A stretch of DNA of 64,000 nucleotides, taken from the NCBI GenBank assembly GCA_964019135.1, contig OZ025258.1:34913202-34977201 (forward strand), read 5' to 3'. The translations under genes and the position numbers were made by a program. How positions within the stretch are numbered: position 1 is the stretch's first letter; the number at the start of each line of letters is the position of its first letter. Positions 33,770 to 45,310 of this stretch are shown piece after piece. A model generated the notes under the pieces. The model made no database searches, was not told where the DNA came from, and saw only the letters and a list, made by a program, of their open reading frames with translations. The DNA is from Arenicola marina (Eukaryota > Annelida > Polychaeta > Arenicolidae).

Positions 33770-36436
33770 ATTTTATGCACTTTTACAACAGACTCTATTC
33801 GAATTGTGATCGTGCAGAGGGATGTGATTTTGCCACCTTTTTAAACCCCCATAATGTCGTACCATTGCACGTATCTGAAAGGGAGAAATGTGACGCACCA
33901 TTAAGTTGTGACGAAATAAAGGAGGCAATAAAGGGATCGAAAAATAATAAATCCCCAGGTAATGATGGATTACCGGTAGAATTTTACAAATTTTTTTGGA
34001 AGGATTTAGGTCATTACCTGATGCGGAGTTTTACGCGTGCTTTCGAGTCCGGTTCTCTTTCCATAACACAGAAACAAGGTGTCATCACGTGTCTCCCAAA
34101 AGGCGACAGACAGAGGGAACTGCTTAAAAACTGGCGACCTATCTCGTTATTAAACGCTGATTACAAGGTTTTATCCGGAACTATCGCCGCTAGGCTGAAA
34201 ACGGTATTGAGTAGAATAATTAGTCAGGATCAAAAAGGGTTTTTAAAGGGTAGATATATAGGAGAAAACATTAGATTGGTATACGATATGATGCACTACT
34301 TAGTCCAACATAGCCGTACTGGCATCCTACTCCTAATAGACTTCGAAAAAGCATTTGACACCCTAAGCTGGCAATATATCAAGCAAGTACTTGAAAGCTA
34401 TGATTTCGGCACTACTTTCAGAAAGTGGTTCAGTATACTGTATAACGAATGTTCAAGCTGTGTGATAAACAACGGCCACTTTTCAAAGTTCTTCTCACTT
34501 GGTAGAGGCTGTAGACAAGGCGACCCCCTGTCGCCGTATATATTCATTCTGGCTATCGAACCTCTAGCCATGCGCATTAAGCAAGACGCACAAATAAAGG
34601 GTATTAAAGTAAATAAAAACGAGTACAAAATCGGACAATACGCGGACGATACTTTTATGTTTTTAGATGGGTCAGAGGTTTCGTTAAGAAGAACATTCTA
34701 TGTGTTGCATGAGTTTAAAGTGTGCTCAGGCCTGGCAGTAAATGTCGAGAAAACCAAAGTAATAAGACTGGGTAAACAGATCCAGACCCACCATAGAATC
34801 TGCCCAGACATGCCCCTGACCTGGGTTGAAGCATTTAAGTTACTTGGAATCACATTCACGGTTGATATGAAAGACATGGTTAACCGAAACTATAATGGGA
34901 AAATGGTAGCATTCCAGAGTGTATTAAATGTGTACAGTAAGCGTAAACTTTCACTTCGAGGAAAAGTGACAGTAGTTAAAACAATGGCTATTCCTAAACT
35001 GATGGATGTTATGTCGGTTCTACCGTCGCCGCAGCCAAGTTTTATCGAACAGGTTACCAAAATTATACGATCATTTATATGGAATTCAGGCTCACCTAAG
35101 ATTGCCTATAATAAAATGGTCCAGACAGAAGAAAATGGAGGAATTAACTTAACCCACATTCCATTTTTGTTGCACGCGCTAAAGATTTCGTGGGTGAAAA
35201 GACTTGTCACGTCAGAACGCGCTTGGCAAGACCTGTTCTCTACCACCATATGTAAAGAGAAGTCACTGTGTTGGCAACTGGATCCAATATCTTTGAAGTG
35301 CTTTATGACGCTGTCGAACCCTTTTTGGCGTGATGTATTTAAAGCGTGGTACCGGTTTAGATCGATCGGGGACAGTACAGATGTCCGAACATATCCACTT
35401 TGGAACACGCAGTTTCTAAGTCACTCTAACCTTGTTACTAGGAAAGCAGAATTTATTAACGCAGGGGTCATATTCTATAACGATGTTATTGATGATATGG
35501 GTCGTGTTTTAGGATGGCAAGACTTCAAACAGGCTTTTGGAATCAAGCTAAATTTTGCCGATTTCTACAGTTTAACCCATTCACTACCAAGAAGCTGGAG
35601 AGTTGAGAGTTTGGAAAAGGCGTCTAAATTACAAGAGGTAGGGTGTACTGAACTACAGGCTGTGTTAACATCAAAGCGGGTATGCAATATTGTGTATCAA
35701 CGCTTGATCCTTGAATTGTGTCCGGTGAGAAATAATGAAACAAAGTGGGAAACCTCGCTAGGAAAAAAATTTACTCCTGAAGAATGGAGAGGTTTTTATA
35801 CTGTTGCGAAGACAAGTACAGTTGATGAACGGCTCAGGAGCTTCCAATATAAGCTTCTCCAACGATGTTTGTCCACCAATACTTACCTAAAAAAATGTAA
35901 TCTAGCAGAAGACGAGAGTTGTACGTTTTGTAATAGTGCCGTCGAAACACTTGAAAATTTATTCTTTCATTGTCCATATGTGAAGCAACTGTGGCACTCA
36001 CTTGCGATTTGGTTTGAGGCGCAATCTGGTTTCCGCATATGGCAGTTACTATCGTTAACCACGGTAATGTTTGGTGTAAGCAAGTCTACAAAACACCGTC
36101 TGTTAAACCATATTATAATCATTGTCAAAAGCTATATATTCTCGTGCAAGTGTAAGGAAACAAAACCTAGGGTACAAAATGCTTTAAGAATTATAAGATA
36201 CTATTATAATAGAAAAATGCGTCATTCAGCAGAAACCGTCTTACAGCAAACAGATATTTAATGATAAGTGGAAATGTCTCTTTCATTAACCATTGTTCCT
36301 TATGGGGATAGATCCTCTCCCGGTAGCGTGTGTTTGTCTGCCTCGTATATAAAATGTTTATGCATCAACGTATCGATGTCACTTCTCACGATTGTAACGC
36401 ACGCCATGCCATATTGTCACAATAAATGAAAATTTA

Positions 36437-36470
<34 letters not shown>
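33770..36470 (+). mobile_element. Young 5'-truncated L1/Tx1-like LINE with poly(A) and TSD
   Basis: ATTTGTTAATTTTA occurs at 33756-33769 and again at 36471-36484, immediately after an uninterrupted tail of about 33 A (36438-36470, preceded by AATAAATGAAAATTTAAT). The insertion thus has the marks of target-primed reverse transcription: truncated 5' end, intact 3' end, poly(A) and a 14-bp target duplication. It carries no ORF1 and no endonuclease. The perfect tail and intact 828-codon frame say that it inserted recently. Confidence 0.94.
33775..36261 (+). CDS. L1/Tx1-like ORF2 reverse transcriptase, intact 3' part
   Basis: An open 828-codon frame. Residues 55-75 hold NNKSPGNDGLPVEFYK, 119-127 NWRPISLLN, 154-165 KGFLKGRYIGEN, 187-196 LIDFEKAFDT (first catalytic Asp), 245-254 GCRQGDPLSP and 289-292 YADD with the catalytic Asp pair. 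The thumb and C-terminal domain follow, ending in a zinc-binding CTFC (716-719) and HC (732-733). All RT residues expected for activity are present. The endonuclease is missing because the insertion is 5'-truncated, and the first ATG (33775) is five bases inside the insertion, so it is not the natural start. Codon content is AT-rich like the other LINEs. It is the best-preserved protein in the window. Confidence 0.95.
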   Translation: MHFYNRLYSNCDRAEGCDFATFLNPHNVVPLHVSEREKCDAPLSCDEIKEAIKGSKNNKSPGNDGLPVEFYKFFWKDLGHYLMRSFTRAFESGSLSITQKQGVITCLPKGDRQRELLKNWRPISLLNADYKVLSGTIAARLKTVLSRIISQDQKGFLKGRYIGENIRLVYDMMHYLVQHSRTGILLLIDFEKAFDTLSWQYIKQVLESYDFGTTFRKWFSILYNECSSCVINNGHFSKFFSLGRGCRQGDPLSPYIFILAIEPLAMRIKQDAQIKGIKVNKNEYKIGQYADDTFMFLDGSEVSLRRTFYVLHEFKVCSGLAVNVEKTKVIRLGKQIQTHHRICPDMPLTWVEAFKLLGITFTVDMKDMVNRNYNGKMVAFQSVLNVYSKRKLSLRGKVTVVKTMAIPKLMDVMSVLPSPQPSFIEQVTKIIRSFIWNSGSPKIAYNKMVQTEENGGINLTHIPFLLHALKISWVKRLVTSERAWQDLFSTTICKEKSLCWQLDPISLKCFMTLSNPFWRDVFKAWYRFRSIGDSTDVRTYPLWNTQFLSHSNLVTRKAEFINAGVIFYNDVIDDMGRVLGWQDFKQAFGIKLNFADFYSLTHSLPRSWRVESLEKASKLQEVGCTELQAVLTSKRVCNIVYQRLILELCPVRNNETKWETSLGKKFTPEEWRGFYTVAKTSTVDERLRSFQYKLLQRCLSTNTYLKKCNLAEDESCTFCNSAVETLENLFFHCPYVKQLWHSLAIWFEAQSGFRIWQLLSLTTVMFGVSKSTKHRLLNHIIIIVKSYIFSCKCKETKPRVQNALRIIRYYYNRKMRHSAETVLQQTDI

Positions 36471-36475
<5 letters not shown>

Positions 36476-36484
36476 TTAATTTTA

Positions 36485-39400
36485 TGCATTGAATTAGTCA
36501 ACGATCTGGATGGGGGGGGGGGGCTTCTTAACAGAGCGAGCCTGTGAGTGATGAAGTGGTCTGTCGTAAGGTCGGATCCAGATATGCTGTATAGGTGGTG
36601 GTGGTGGGGGGGGGGGCGGTTTCGGTTTTTATATGTTCAAATTTCGTCCCTAAAAGCAATGTGGCATCGCTTTACATGCAGGCATAACAAGTTAGTAAAT
36701 CAGTAGACGGGTGTGTGCCATCATACTTTTGTTTTTCAGCGCATATCGCAGCTGATCAATATGTGAGTTGCGATATGTACATAGACATAGTGATATGCGC
36801 AATGATTAGGCTTTTCTTTAATTTTAGGAAAGCAGCTGAAATTTTATCTTATCTGACCCAAATTATATGAATCAACGAATTTAATATTAATCTTGACTCT
36901 CTCCCCCCTGCATCCACCATTGATAACTAACAAAGTGGTAAGAATAAATGACTTTTGCACTAACAAGGCCATGTAAGAAATTTAGATTTTGGCATGTTTT
37001 GTGGCGAAAAACAACTGTTTCAATAGGTTTAGGCTTGGTTCTTGATCAAAATATTGCTGCCGGAATAGATTTACTTCCATTGTTTTTGTGCCTGCATGGT
37101 TCATCAGATCATGTAGCTATATAAAGGCTAGGTGTGTACCAATTAGTGTGCTGTGGTTCTTGTGCAGTCATATCTAGCCTGGCCAGTTAGACCCACTGTG
37201 CCTCTATCCCCATCCCACAGACTTCTTCATATAATATGGATGTTAATCATTTTTATTTGGTTCTAAGCGCTGTATCAAATATGATATAAACAAGGATGGT
37301 TACATACATGAAAGTGAAATGCACGATGTTAAAAAGATGTTTATAATGTACATATGTAAGGGCCAGTTGTCTATATTACTTGCGCTTGAGACTATGATTA
37401 TATAATATATTTTAGATGTACTGACATCGTGCTATTCTACAATGCTAGTTTCAAACAGCAAAGCAATGAACACCATATCCAGAATTTATTCAGAATTTAC
37501 ATACATACTCTGCTTTTAGAAATTTGTAAAAGTGTTGTATATCGTGTTAGGCATAATCATGTATATTAATACATAGTCAATCAGCATTGCTTACAAAAAT
37601 TGTTTTTCATTGTACTCTTGTATTTGTCATTGGAGTGAATGCTGCTAGTGCAATAAATCAAGTACCGGTATTATGGGATGGACTTGTTTTTCTTATATAA
37701 TGAAACTATGTAGTGCTGATAAATGAATATCTTCGAAGACTATCTGGCGGAATAATTTTTCGATATATATAACAATAATAACATGAACACAATCACTTAA
37801 GTCAAATAGAGTGTGTTGTTGCCACACAAAGCATGCACATATCGCCATATAGGTACTACAATAATTGCATGTAGAGTATATAAACTAAAGAAAATTACAA
37901 AGATGAATTGTACCCTAAACAAATTTCAAGAACTTAATCGACATATAAATTGAAGGTTTTATATTTCATTCAATATCTGTATAAGCATTTATTTTTCCAA
38001 ATTTCATTACAATAACAATAACTACAATAACTATCCACAGCCTTGGTCATATGGTACCCTGCAAGACAATAATAAGTTCAACATGGATTAAAAATAACAA
38101 TAAGCATCAATTTTGCCACAGCATACTATACAAAGTTTATATAAGTTCTCAAAAAAGTGATTTATATATGAGTATTAATTAGGGTCCCTTGGAGGTTAAT
38201 ACTCGATCAGTACATGGTGAAGAACCACTACTAAGTCACACTGGTTATGTGACGACAACGAGTGCAAACCCCTAAGATCTACAGGGTCTCACTTGAGGAA
38301 CATGTTTCATTCATGGGGTGTTTAATGACATAGCTTGTCAAGCGAGAAACTATCTATTAGCATCTTCTGCATACGAATTGGGTAATGCAGCAATTTTAAC
38401 CCCACTGGTTTAAGTGTCCCTTTTGATAGTCGGAAAAAAACACATTTCCCTTAGGATATCAACATGATAACATAGACTGTAGATATACTGCCACAAGTTT
38501 TGAATGATAAATTTAAGCATCATACATGGTAAAAGTGAGTATTTAATTTTATATTCACCATGTTGACAGAATAACTAATTGTTCACTTTAATAATAGCAA
38601 CTTTGAATCAAAACAATTTATTTATTTAAACACAAACAACAGCCAAGGTACATTTATACTAATTCTATGCCATAAACCATGGTTTAATTAGTAATAATTA
38701 TCCATGATACATATACCCTATTAATACAGCACACAAAACTAAGAAGAAAACACCATTTAAATAGTAAATCCTGAAGCAAATAAGTAAGTTTAACTATACA
38801 CCTTTTTTCATATATTAAATTACATCTACTGTAATATGGTGAAACCAACAAGTGTGCTAATTTTTAAATGATTAGAATATTGGTATCAAATGGTCACATA
38901 GATCGCTCATGGGCCTATGTTCAAGACAATATAATAACAAGTCTCAAGAAAGCATAGAGTAATACAGTAAACACAGGTTGTACTTGATACAGCTACATCT
39001 AGTATACATATATATCTTGAACACATTCCACTGGTTTATATATTAATTTATGTATTAATATATTTATATATAATATATTATTATATATATTATTATATAT
39101 GAATAGACTTAAATGCACCAGAGAAGGAATCAACAAAGTGTTATGTTCTCCCTAGTCTACTGAATCTATATGTGCTGTTATTGCCATATGTTACATGTGG
39201 CAGTATGATATGGGAACAATAGCTAAGTATGCATAAGAAATTTGTATCTAGTAAACATTAAAATGCTGGGTTACGAGTTGCATATATGTTTACTACAACT
39301 TTACTACTAAAGGAAATTAATTATTACTTTCCTGTCCAATTGCCACTGGCCAGGTGTGGCAGAACCCATGGTAGCCCCAGTTCTGTGGCCTTTTTGTGGT

Positions 39401-40536
39401 TCTGTGGTTCTTTTTGACCTTTGATTTCTAACAAAAAACATACTACACCCAACCAAGCCATAAAATACAAGAACACCAAACAGTAATCATGGTAATCTGA
39501 GTATAAATGACTAATTGCAATTGGTATATGGATAAATCACAATCAAGGTCAAAAGTAAAAAATAACACTGTTACTTGATATTTAAAATATTTTGCAGTGT
39601 TAGAAACAAAACTTGTAGTTAAAATATTCATTGGGCTACTGAAATACATAAAATTAAAGAATTGTTTCAAACTTTAAACATTTGAAACAGAAACGCAGTT
39701 ATTCAATCTTAGTTATATTGATGCAATAGTAAAATAATGATTTATCTAATAATAATGCTGTGAAATAGTGTTGGATCATTTATTTGTTAGGATATTTATG
39801 AAAAAATATTTATTTGCTACAAAATCATGTATTTGCCCTAATGAATTGTCATTGGGTGATATCCATATAGAATCTAGGTAATAAAGGTGTTGTATTTAAG
39901 AAAAAAAGAACTAAAATCTACCAGTACAAGCAAATTAACAATAATAAATGACTTTATATCAAGCAGTCTTCAGTAATTATGTAGTGTGCATACCCCTTCC
40001 TGAATTTCAAATTGCCCCCCACCCCCCTCTCCACCCCGGTCGGTAAAAATACATTGGACGCCTCCATAGTATCAACATTTCAGTGTGCCCCTGCACACAC
40101 ACCTGCTTATAGTTTATATTTTATACCCTTTTATACATCTGATCATGCATACATGTGCATGCTGCACCCACGATTCACTGACAGGGCACTCTGCATGGAC
40201 TGACAACCGTCACGACACTTCTCAGTCTGATGTCTCTGGCTTTGGCAGTTTCAGTCATTGACCACACACACTCACTCATTCAGTGCCAGTGGCGTTTTGG
40301 CAAATATGTTTTTATGACTGAAAAACATAACATTTGTTGCAAATACTAAGAGAAATGCGAAATTAAGACTTACCATTGCTTTCTTAGAAGACTGACAACA
40401 AATATTCTCCTTTTAGCAGTGAAAGCAGCGAAGAACTGGTGCTGCCCCGAAAACAACCACAAACAACACGCGCCAAAACTTTACATTTAGTGTTTTGGCC
40501 CACATGCAGATATCGATTTGAATATTCATAAGGAAC
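36485..40536. other. AT-rich interior of the TIR element, no recognisable gene
   Basis: Four kilobases with no open frame above about 75 codons and no protein motif, rich in ATAT and poly-A/T tracts (for example 39040-39110). G-runs lie at 36510-36525 and 36598-36618. Near the right end, the minus strand has CAATG followed at once by GTAAGT (40368-40373), a good splice donor; whether a spliced transposase gene reads leftward from there cannot be judged by eye. Confidence 0.6.
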
Positions 40537-40587
40537 TGCAAAATCACGGAACCGGAAGGGCCAACCGGGTGTGAATTACAAAAACGC
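40537..40587 (-). repeat. Right terminal inverted repeat
   Basis: Reverse complement of 33268-33318 with about four mismatches in 51 bp. Followed at once by the target duplication GCATCTCTC (40588-40596). Confidence 0.93.
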
Positions 40588-43320
40588 GCATCTCTCCCAT
40601 CGACACACTGCGAAGCTGTTGCTGTAATTTCTTTCCCCTAGTAGAACTTAATTGATTGCCCATATGCTCCTTAAGCCTCAGTCCAGGTCTTTGGTCTGTG
40701 ATCAGACGCTCTTGGTAATTACTACCGCTGTTTGACGACCATTGATCATGGCGGTCATGCCTTCACCTGTCACCGATTCCTTCCAATGCCCAGCGGCCCG
40801 TTAGGAAGGAAGGTATGGAAATGATATCGCCATGGCCATGTCGGCATCGCTTGGTTCCCACCAACTGGTCATCAATCATCCTCCATTCTATGCAATGTCA
40901 TATCCAGGACAGGTTTTGCTGCCGTGTGACGCAATACACGTCCATTGCAAAGGTGGTTAAGTCTCCTGTCTGCTGTGGACTGGTCGTATTGCGTGTATGT
41001 GCGTGATGCCAGGGAAGATGCAGCAAGGCGTCGTGGTGCGCTCGTTCAGGTAAGCGGCATCAATGGCATTGAATGGCAATGGCCATGCCATGGATGGGCG
41101 TTTCCTGTGTGCTGCCCAGCCATTCCTCAGGACTTATTCGGGGTGGCGGACCCATGCCTTCCTTGCGCCCTGGCCGTGGAGAATAGAATGGCGACAAGAG
41201 ACGACAAAATCTAAATATTCATTTACACGAACAAGTACAATTACATTTACAAGTAACCAGTACGTTAACGTTATTGAAGCTTTTTTTTGTTCTTGACTAT
41301 TAAGGGTTACAACACAATATGACATTCGCTTCACTGGTCCAGTACGAACATAATTTTACGCTAGAACTTTTAATCTTATTTCAATCAGGTTAGCCGGGTA
41401 CGACGGCCGGGATTGTAGTATCTTCGAAATCTTTCAACGACAAAATTGAATCTCCGTAAGAGTGACATAGCCGGCTGACTATGCGAGCGGTATAATTATC
41501 CAGTGTCCTCCATTGCCCAATGTCCCGTGAAGTTGAGCCAAGCCAGCTGAACATCCCGGGATTCATCCCTCGTCCACACCAAACATTTTTTTTTCAGATG
41601 CGCGTCCGCATTTCATTGCTGACCGTGTCCTGAGTAACATCCGGGACGACATGATTAACAGTTTGCTGAAATGTTTTGGCCGCGGAATTCCAGTATTATT
41701 TCGGGGACAGCAGTTACGGGGACGAATTAAAGCGACGAAGGCGACGGAGGCGAGGGTTTATGGTGATGGTTTATGGTGACCCGTTCACCATGAGGAGAGT
41801 TCCACCATTGATCCCTCAATGTTCTTCTTTCTTCCTTTAGTAACACCGAAAACATGCGGCAATATCTTCCGGCAGTTTTTACCGCATCTGGCTTTGCTTT
41901 GTCGCGAGATGGCACTTTTGGTCAAGGAAGAAGAAACGCAGTGACACCCCCAGTGCAAACATCTCCATCGAATTTTCTGGAAATCGCTTTTTGTTTGCCC
42001 TGTTGTCCTGAGCGGTCTACTGGTCGCCTTGCGATGAACATATCAAGTCATTCAGACCGCGCGGTCGGAATGTGAAGGACGACATGAGCACTCCTCCCAG
42101 AGTTCACTCACGTGTTAGTGAAAAGGGGACGTCGTTTGGTGGGCCACTGGGCAACACGGCCAGTGACCCCGGCCATCGGTCCTCGTTAAATCTATTGCGG
42201 GCGCCGTGTTTGACACAACACAACCACACGTGAGCTTCTCGGGGGTATCTTTTATTACCAGGAACGTGCATATATCTAAAAAACGACATGCTGGGTTCAT
42301 GGTATACGCCTTAGCAATGAAGACTGCACTTTATCTGAAACAAACATTTTAAAGAACATTGTTGAAAATTATTCATTCAAAGTAGCATGGATGTGAAGTG
42401 TCAATTCAAATTGATGTAATTTGGATGACCGGGGGAGTATCTCCTGTTAAAACCCCATGTCCCGCCCACGCTAGGCCCTTGAACACCATGTTCTAATGGT
42501 TTTGTGTGGTTCATTTGCGGACTCCGCGGATGAATGCCAAGCCGACCAGTTGTTACGCCCACACCGTCGGTCGCCGTCCTGGTGTATTAGCGCTGAAATG
42601 CCGAGGTGCGGCCGTCGGGGTAACAAAACAGAACGACTCGTTCAAGTCGGAAGAAAGGCTTTGTGGAGTCGACTTGCTCGTGTCCTCCCGCGTCGCTTAA
42701 ATTAGCGGCGATGGAGGGCAGTTTGTTCCACGCTGGAACGTATTATGGCTGTAGGGTAAGCTTGTACGTGTTTCGTTTGTTGGTGGAATCAAAGAAAGAA
42801 AGACAGAGAGATAGAGGTATGAGTAGATGAGACAGACAAGGAAGAGACATGGAAGGAGCGAGACAGCGAGGGGTGTTGTTTGAAATGAATCTAGAAGTTC
42901 CAGTGACGATCCCTTTCATCCTGTCTCTGGGAGGGGACAGAGAGAGAGACTGAAATAACGATAGAGAGACAGAGAACAAAAGAGAAGACAGGTAGGGGAA
43001 AATAAAAAGGATTTCAACGAGGTCTCCTCTTAACCTGCCGTAATCGATATTATTCATGTCTCTATAATATTGCTTATAACTATGGTGCACTTGAGGAAAA
43101 GAGCGTGTCACAAGTCGTGCCACGTGTATGTAATAAAATACTAATAATAAATACATAAAATAAAGTAATAAGTCTTATCAAAGAAAAGAAATGACAAAAA
43201 AATAGACATTTGCGAAATAATATATATATATATATATAACATATAATAAAATAAATAAATAAATAGTAGGTTGCTGGTTGAGATATTAGAGTAGTACCCA
43301 TCATATGGCTTGGCACTTTT
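40588..43320 (+). repeat. Repeat family Z, Q 3' part and module R (copy C, right piece)
   Basis: 40588-41300 continues module Q and matches 4750-5440 inverted (CAGGTCTTTGGTCTGTGATC, AACCAAGCGATGCCG region, GCCATGCCATGGATGGGCG). 41310-42180 matches 7620-9060, and 42240-42720 matches 10660-11170. 42690-43320 matches 21880-22600 and carries purine-rich and (AT)n tracts (43220-43238). It lacks the 1.5-kb segment seen at 9120-10660 in copy B. The right limit near 43320 is set by where the two copies stop agreeing. Confidence 0.82.
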
Positions 43321-43764
43321 CACTGTGACATGCGAGTATTTTCAAGTTTCAACATTGGCAGTGACGGATAATACAGATTGAGGGGTTTGATTCGTGGCGG
43401 TGGATGATACAAATTGTAACGTTAATACAGGCCATTGATGCTGGAGTTGCAATAACAGAAGTCTTCTCCATTATTTCACCCGTACACCGGCCTGGTCGTT
43501 ACCTATCCATAGTCGGTGAAGAGAGGCCCGGCCTATGTAGCGGGCTCGTCCTCTCAGCCGCCCACGACCCGTCTTCACGCGCTGCTACACCGGCCTGGTG
43601 GTTACCTACATCATTATCGCTAATTAGCGGCTATCGCTAAACCCCAGGCCAGGCGGCCAGGCACATCTAGCGGGCTCCCTGGACCTCCGCCAAGTCCTCT
43701 CAGCCGCCCACTTCAGACTCCCTCACAAAAGTCCGGTTCATCACGCCGCCATTGCGCAGTGATT
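43321..43764. other. Short direct repeats, no gene
   Basis: Two related segments at about 43481-43570 and 43592-43705 share CCGGCCTGGT, GTTACCTA, AGCGGGCTC and CCTCTCAGCCGCCCAC. No coding motif is seen. Confidence 0.6.
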
Positions 43765-44010
43765 GGGGACACTGCCATGGGAGGGTCACTCATGCGGAGT
43801 AGGAGCAAAACACCCGGCAGAATATAGTGGTGTGAATGGAGGGGAATACCAATGGTCTACTTTCCCGTTCCTGGCTTGGTCTCTCGCTCATAGACACCTC
43901 ATTCCGTCGGCACACTCCGCCTTCGTCAAGCTCCACCAGCATGGAGCTCCCTAGGCTACGATATAGTGTCTTGGCTCAGCGGAGCTTGCTGAGCGCCACC
44001 GTGCGGCAAA
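43765..44010 (+). repeat. Paired repeat X, copy 1
   Basis: Matches 46790-46945 plus 47421-47450: CACTGCCATG, GGGTCACTCATGCGGAGT, AATGGTCTACTTTCCC, CTCATAGACAC and CGTCAAGC. Near its end it has about one and a half copies of the unit (GGAGCT...GTGTCTTGGCTCAGCGGAGCTTG) that is expanded to a minisatellite in copy 2. Function unknown. Confidence 0.8.
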
Positions 44011-44489
44011 CACGCCATCAGTCACTTGACTGTGCGCCTGAAGATTTGGCAGACAAAGCAAACGATTTTTAAAAGTTCTGTTGCCATCTCTTGGCTTCCG
44101 TTCGTTGTGCAACCCAGTCCAGGATACATCTATTTCGCTTTTTTTCTAACAAAGATTATGGGTCTTTGTGACCTGTGGTAACGTTTCAGAGATGCATTTA
44201 CTATTTCCATGTATCTCGCTTGGTGGTTAGTTCATGTAATATATATTGTCGAATGAACGCTGCTTGGCCAGCCTTTGTGGCTGAATTCTGGGGTTTGCTC
44301 CCGGCCATGGGAAGTTATGGTCGCAAAGGGTATAGAGCTCTGAAGTACGCAGCATCCGAATGTCCGTACTTAGTAATTAAATAATGACATAACAAGGATA
44401 TTCTCGCTATAAGCTACAGGCTGCCACCTGTATTACAGACGTGTGTTCATCGCGTGTTGAGCTGCACCGTTCAATGCAACATAACACGT

Positions 44490-44680
44490 GGTCGGGGCCA
44501 GTTGCTCTGCCTCGCAGTGGAGAGTCGGTCATTGGACCTGGGCTCAATTTTACCGAGTATACCAGGGGCGTTGACAAGGCCGACTAATACCATTGTCCAT
44601 GCCAGACACGTGTCGGCTTGATGGTCCAGCGACAGGGCGAATGAGTTTGAAACCAGTGCTTGTCTGCAAAACACAATCCC
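44490..44680 (+). repeat. Paired repeat Y, copy 1
   Basis: Shares blocks with 48965-49175: CTCTGCCTCG, AGTCGGTCATTGGACCTG, GACAAGGCCGACTAA and the GCAAAACACA/GCAGAACACA end. X and Y occur in the same order in both places, so they may be parts of one larger duplicated unit. Confidence 0.75.
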
Positions 44681-44970
44681 AACCGATTTTCTTTGTCTAT
44701 CATGGCAGTGTCTCTAAAATGGCGGATGACCCAAATAAAACGAAAAGGGGGAGGGGAGGTGGGTAGATGGAGGCTATGAAGGCTATCAGTTATTCGACCG
44801 TGATTGATCCGTTTTCCGAGTGCATTCAGAAAGCTTTATCAACATGATACTCCCATAACACAATGATTGACTGACTTAGGAGGATGCAGTTGTCATGTAT
44901 TGGCCTGCTGCACAGTGGCCCGTATTTCTCACAATGGATCTGTTTTGTCACGTTATTTTTCCTCTGTGCT
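44681..44970. other. No recognisable feature
   Basis: Short spacer between repeat Y copy 1 and the CTGACTGTCT array. Contains nothing I can identify. Confidence 0.5.
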
Positions 44971-44974
44971 TTGT

Positions 44975-45310
44975 GGTCTTTCTGTCTGGCTGGCTGGCTC
45001 GCTGACTGTCTCTCTGACTGTCTGGCTGGCTGTCTCTGTCTTGCTGACTGTCTCACTGACTGTCTCTCTGACTGTACCGCTGTCTCACTGTCTCTCTGAC
45101 TGTCTCGCTGACTGTCTCGATGACTGTCTCTCTGACTGTCTGGCTGGCTGTCTCTGTCTTGCTGACTGTCCCACTGACTGTCTCTCTGACTGTACCGCTC
45201 TCATTGTCTCTCTGACTGTCTCGCGGACTGTCTCGCTGACTGTCTTGCTACCTGTCGCTGATTGTCCCGCTGCCTCTTGCTGACTGTCTCGCTTTCTTGC
45301 GGACTCTCTT
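44975..45310 (+). repeat. CTGACTGTCTSG simple repeat with 118-bp higher-order unit
   Basis: Degenerate tandem CTGACTGTCT(C/G)G-type units. A longer block starting TCTCTGACTGTCTGGCTGGC recurs at 45011 and 45129, giving a 118-bp higher-order period. Plus-strand frames through it are low-complexity. Confidence 0.9.

Larger units (their letters stand above)
33268..40587. mobile_element. 7.3-kb TIR DNA transposon, 9-bp target duplication
   Basis: The ends are inverted repeats: 33268-33307 begins GCGTTTTTGTAATTCACACC and 40548-40587 is its reverse complement with one mismatch in 40; similarity continues a further 11 bp with three more differences. GCATCTCTC occurs at 33259-33267 and 40588-40596, a perfect 9-bp target duplication, and the flanks join into an uninterrupted family Z copy as seen in copy A and at 63900. 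A 9-bp duplication is typical of Mutator-like elements, but the superfamily is not proven. Inside lie an L1-like insertion (33770-36470) and an 81-bp hairpin; without them the element is about 4.5 kb and AT-rich. I see no transposase, so it is probably non-autonomous or has many small exons. Confidence 0.88.

Noticed and set aside
44867-45283. 138-codon Cys/Leu-rich frame
   Set aside because: It is a translation of the CTGACTGTCT simple repeat.
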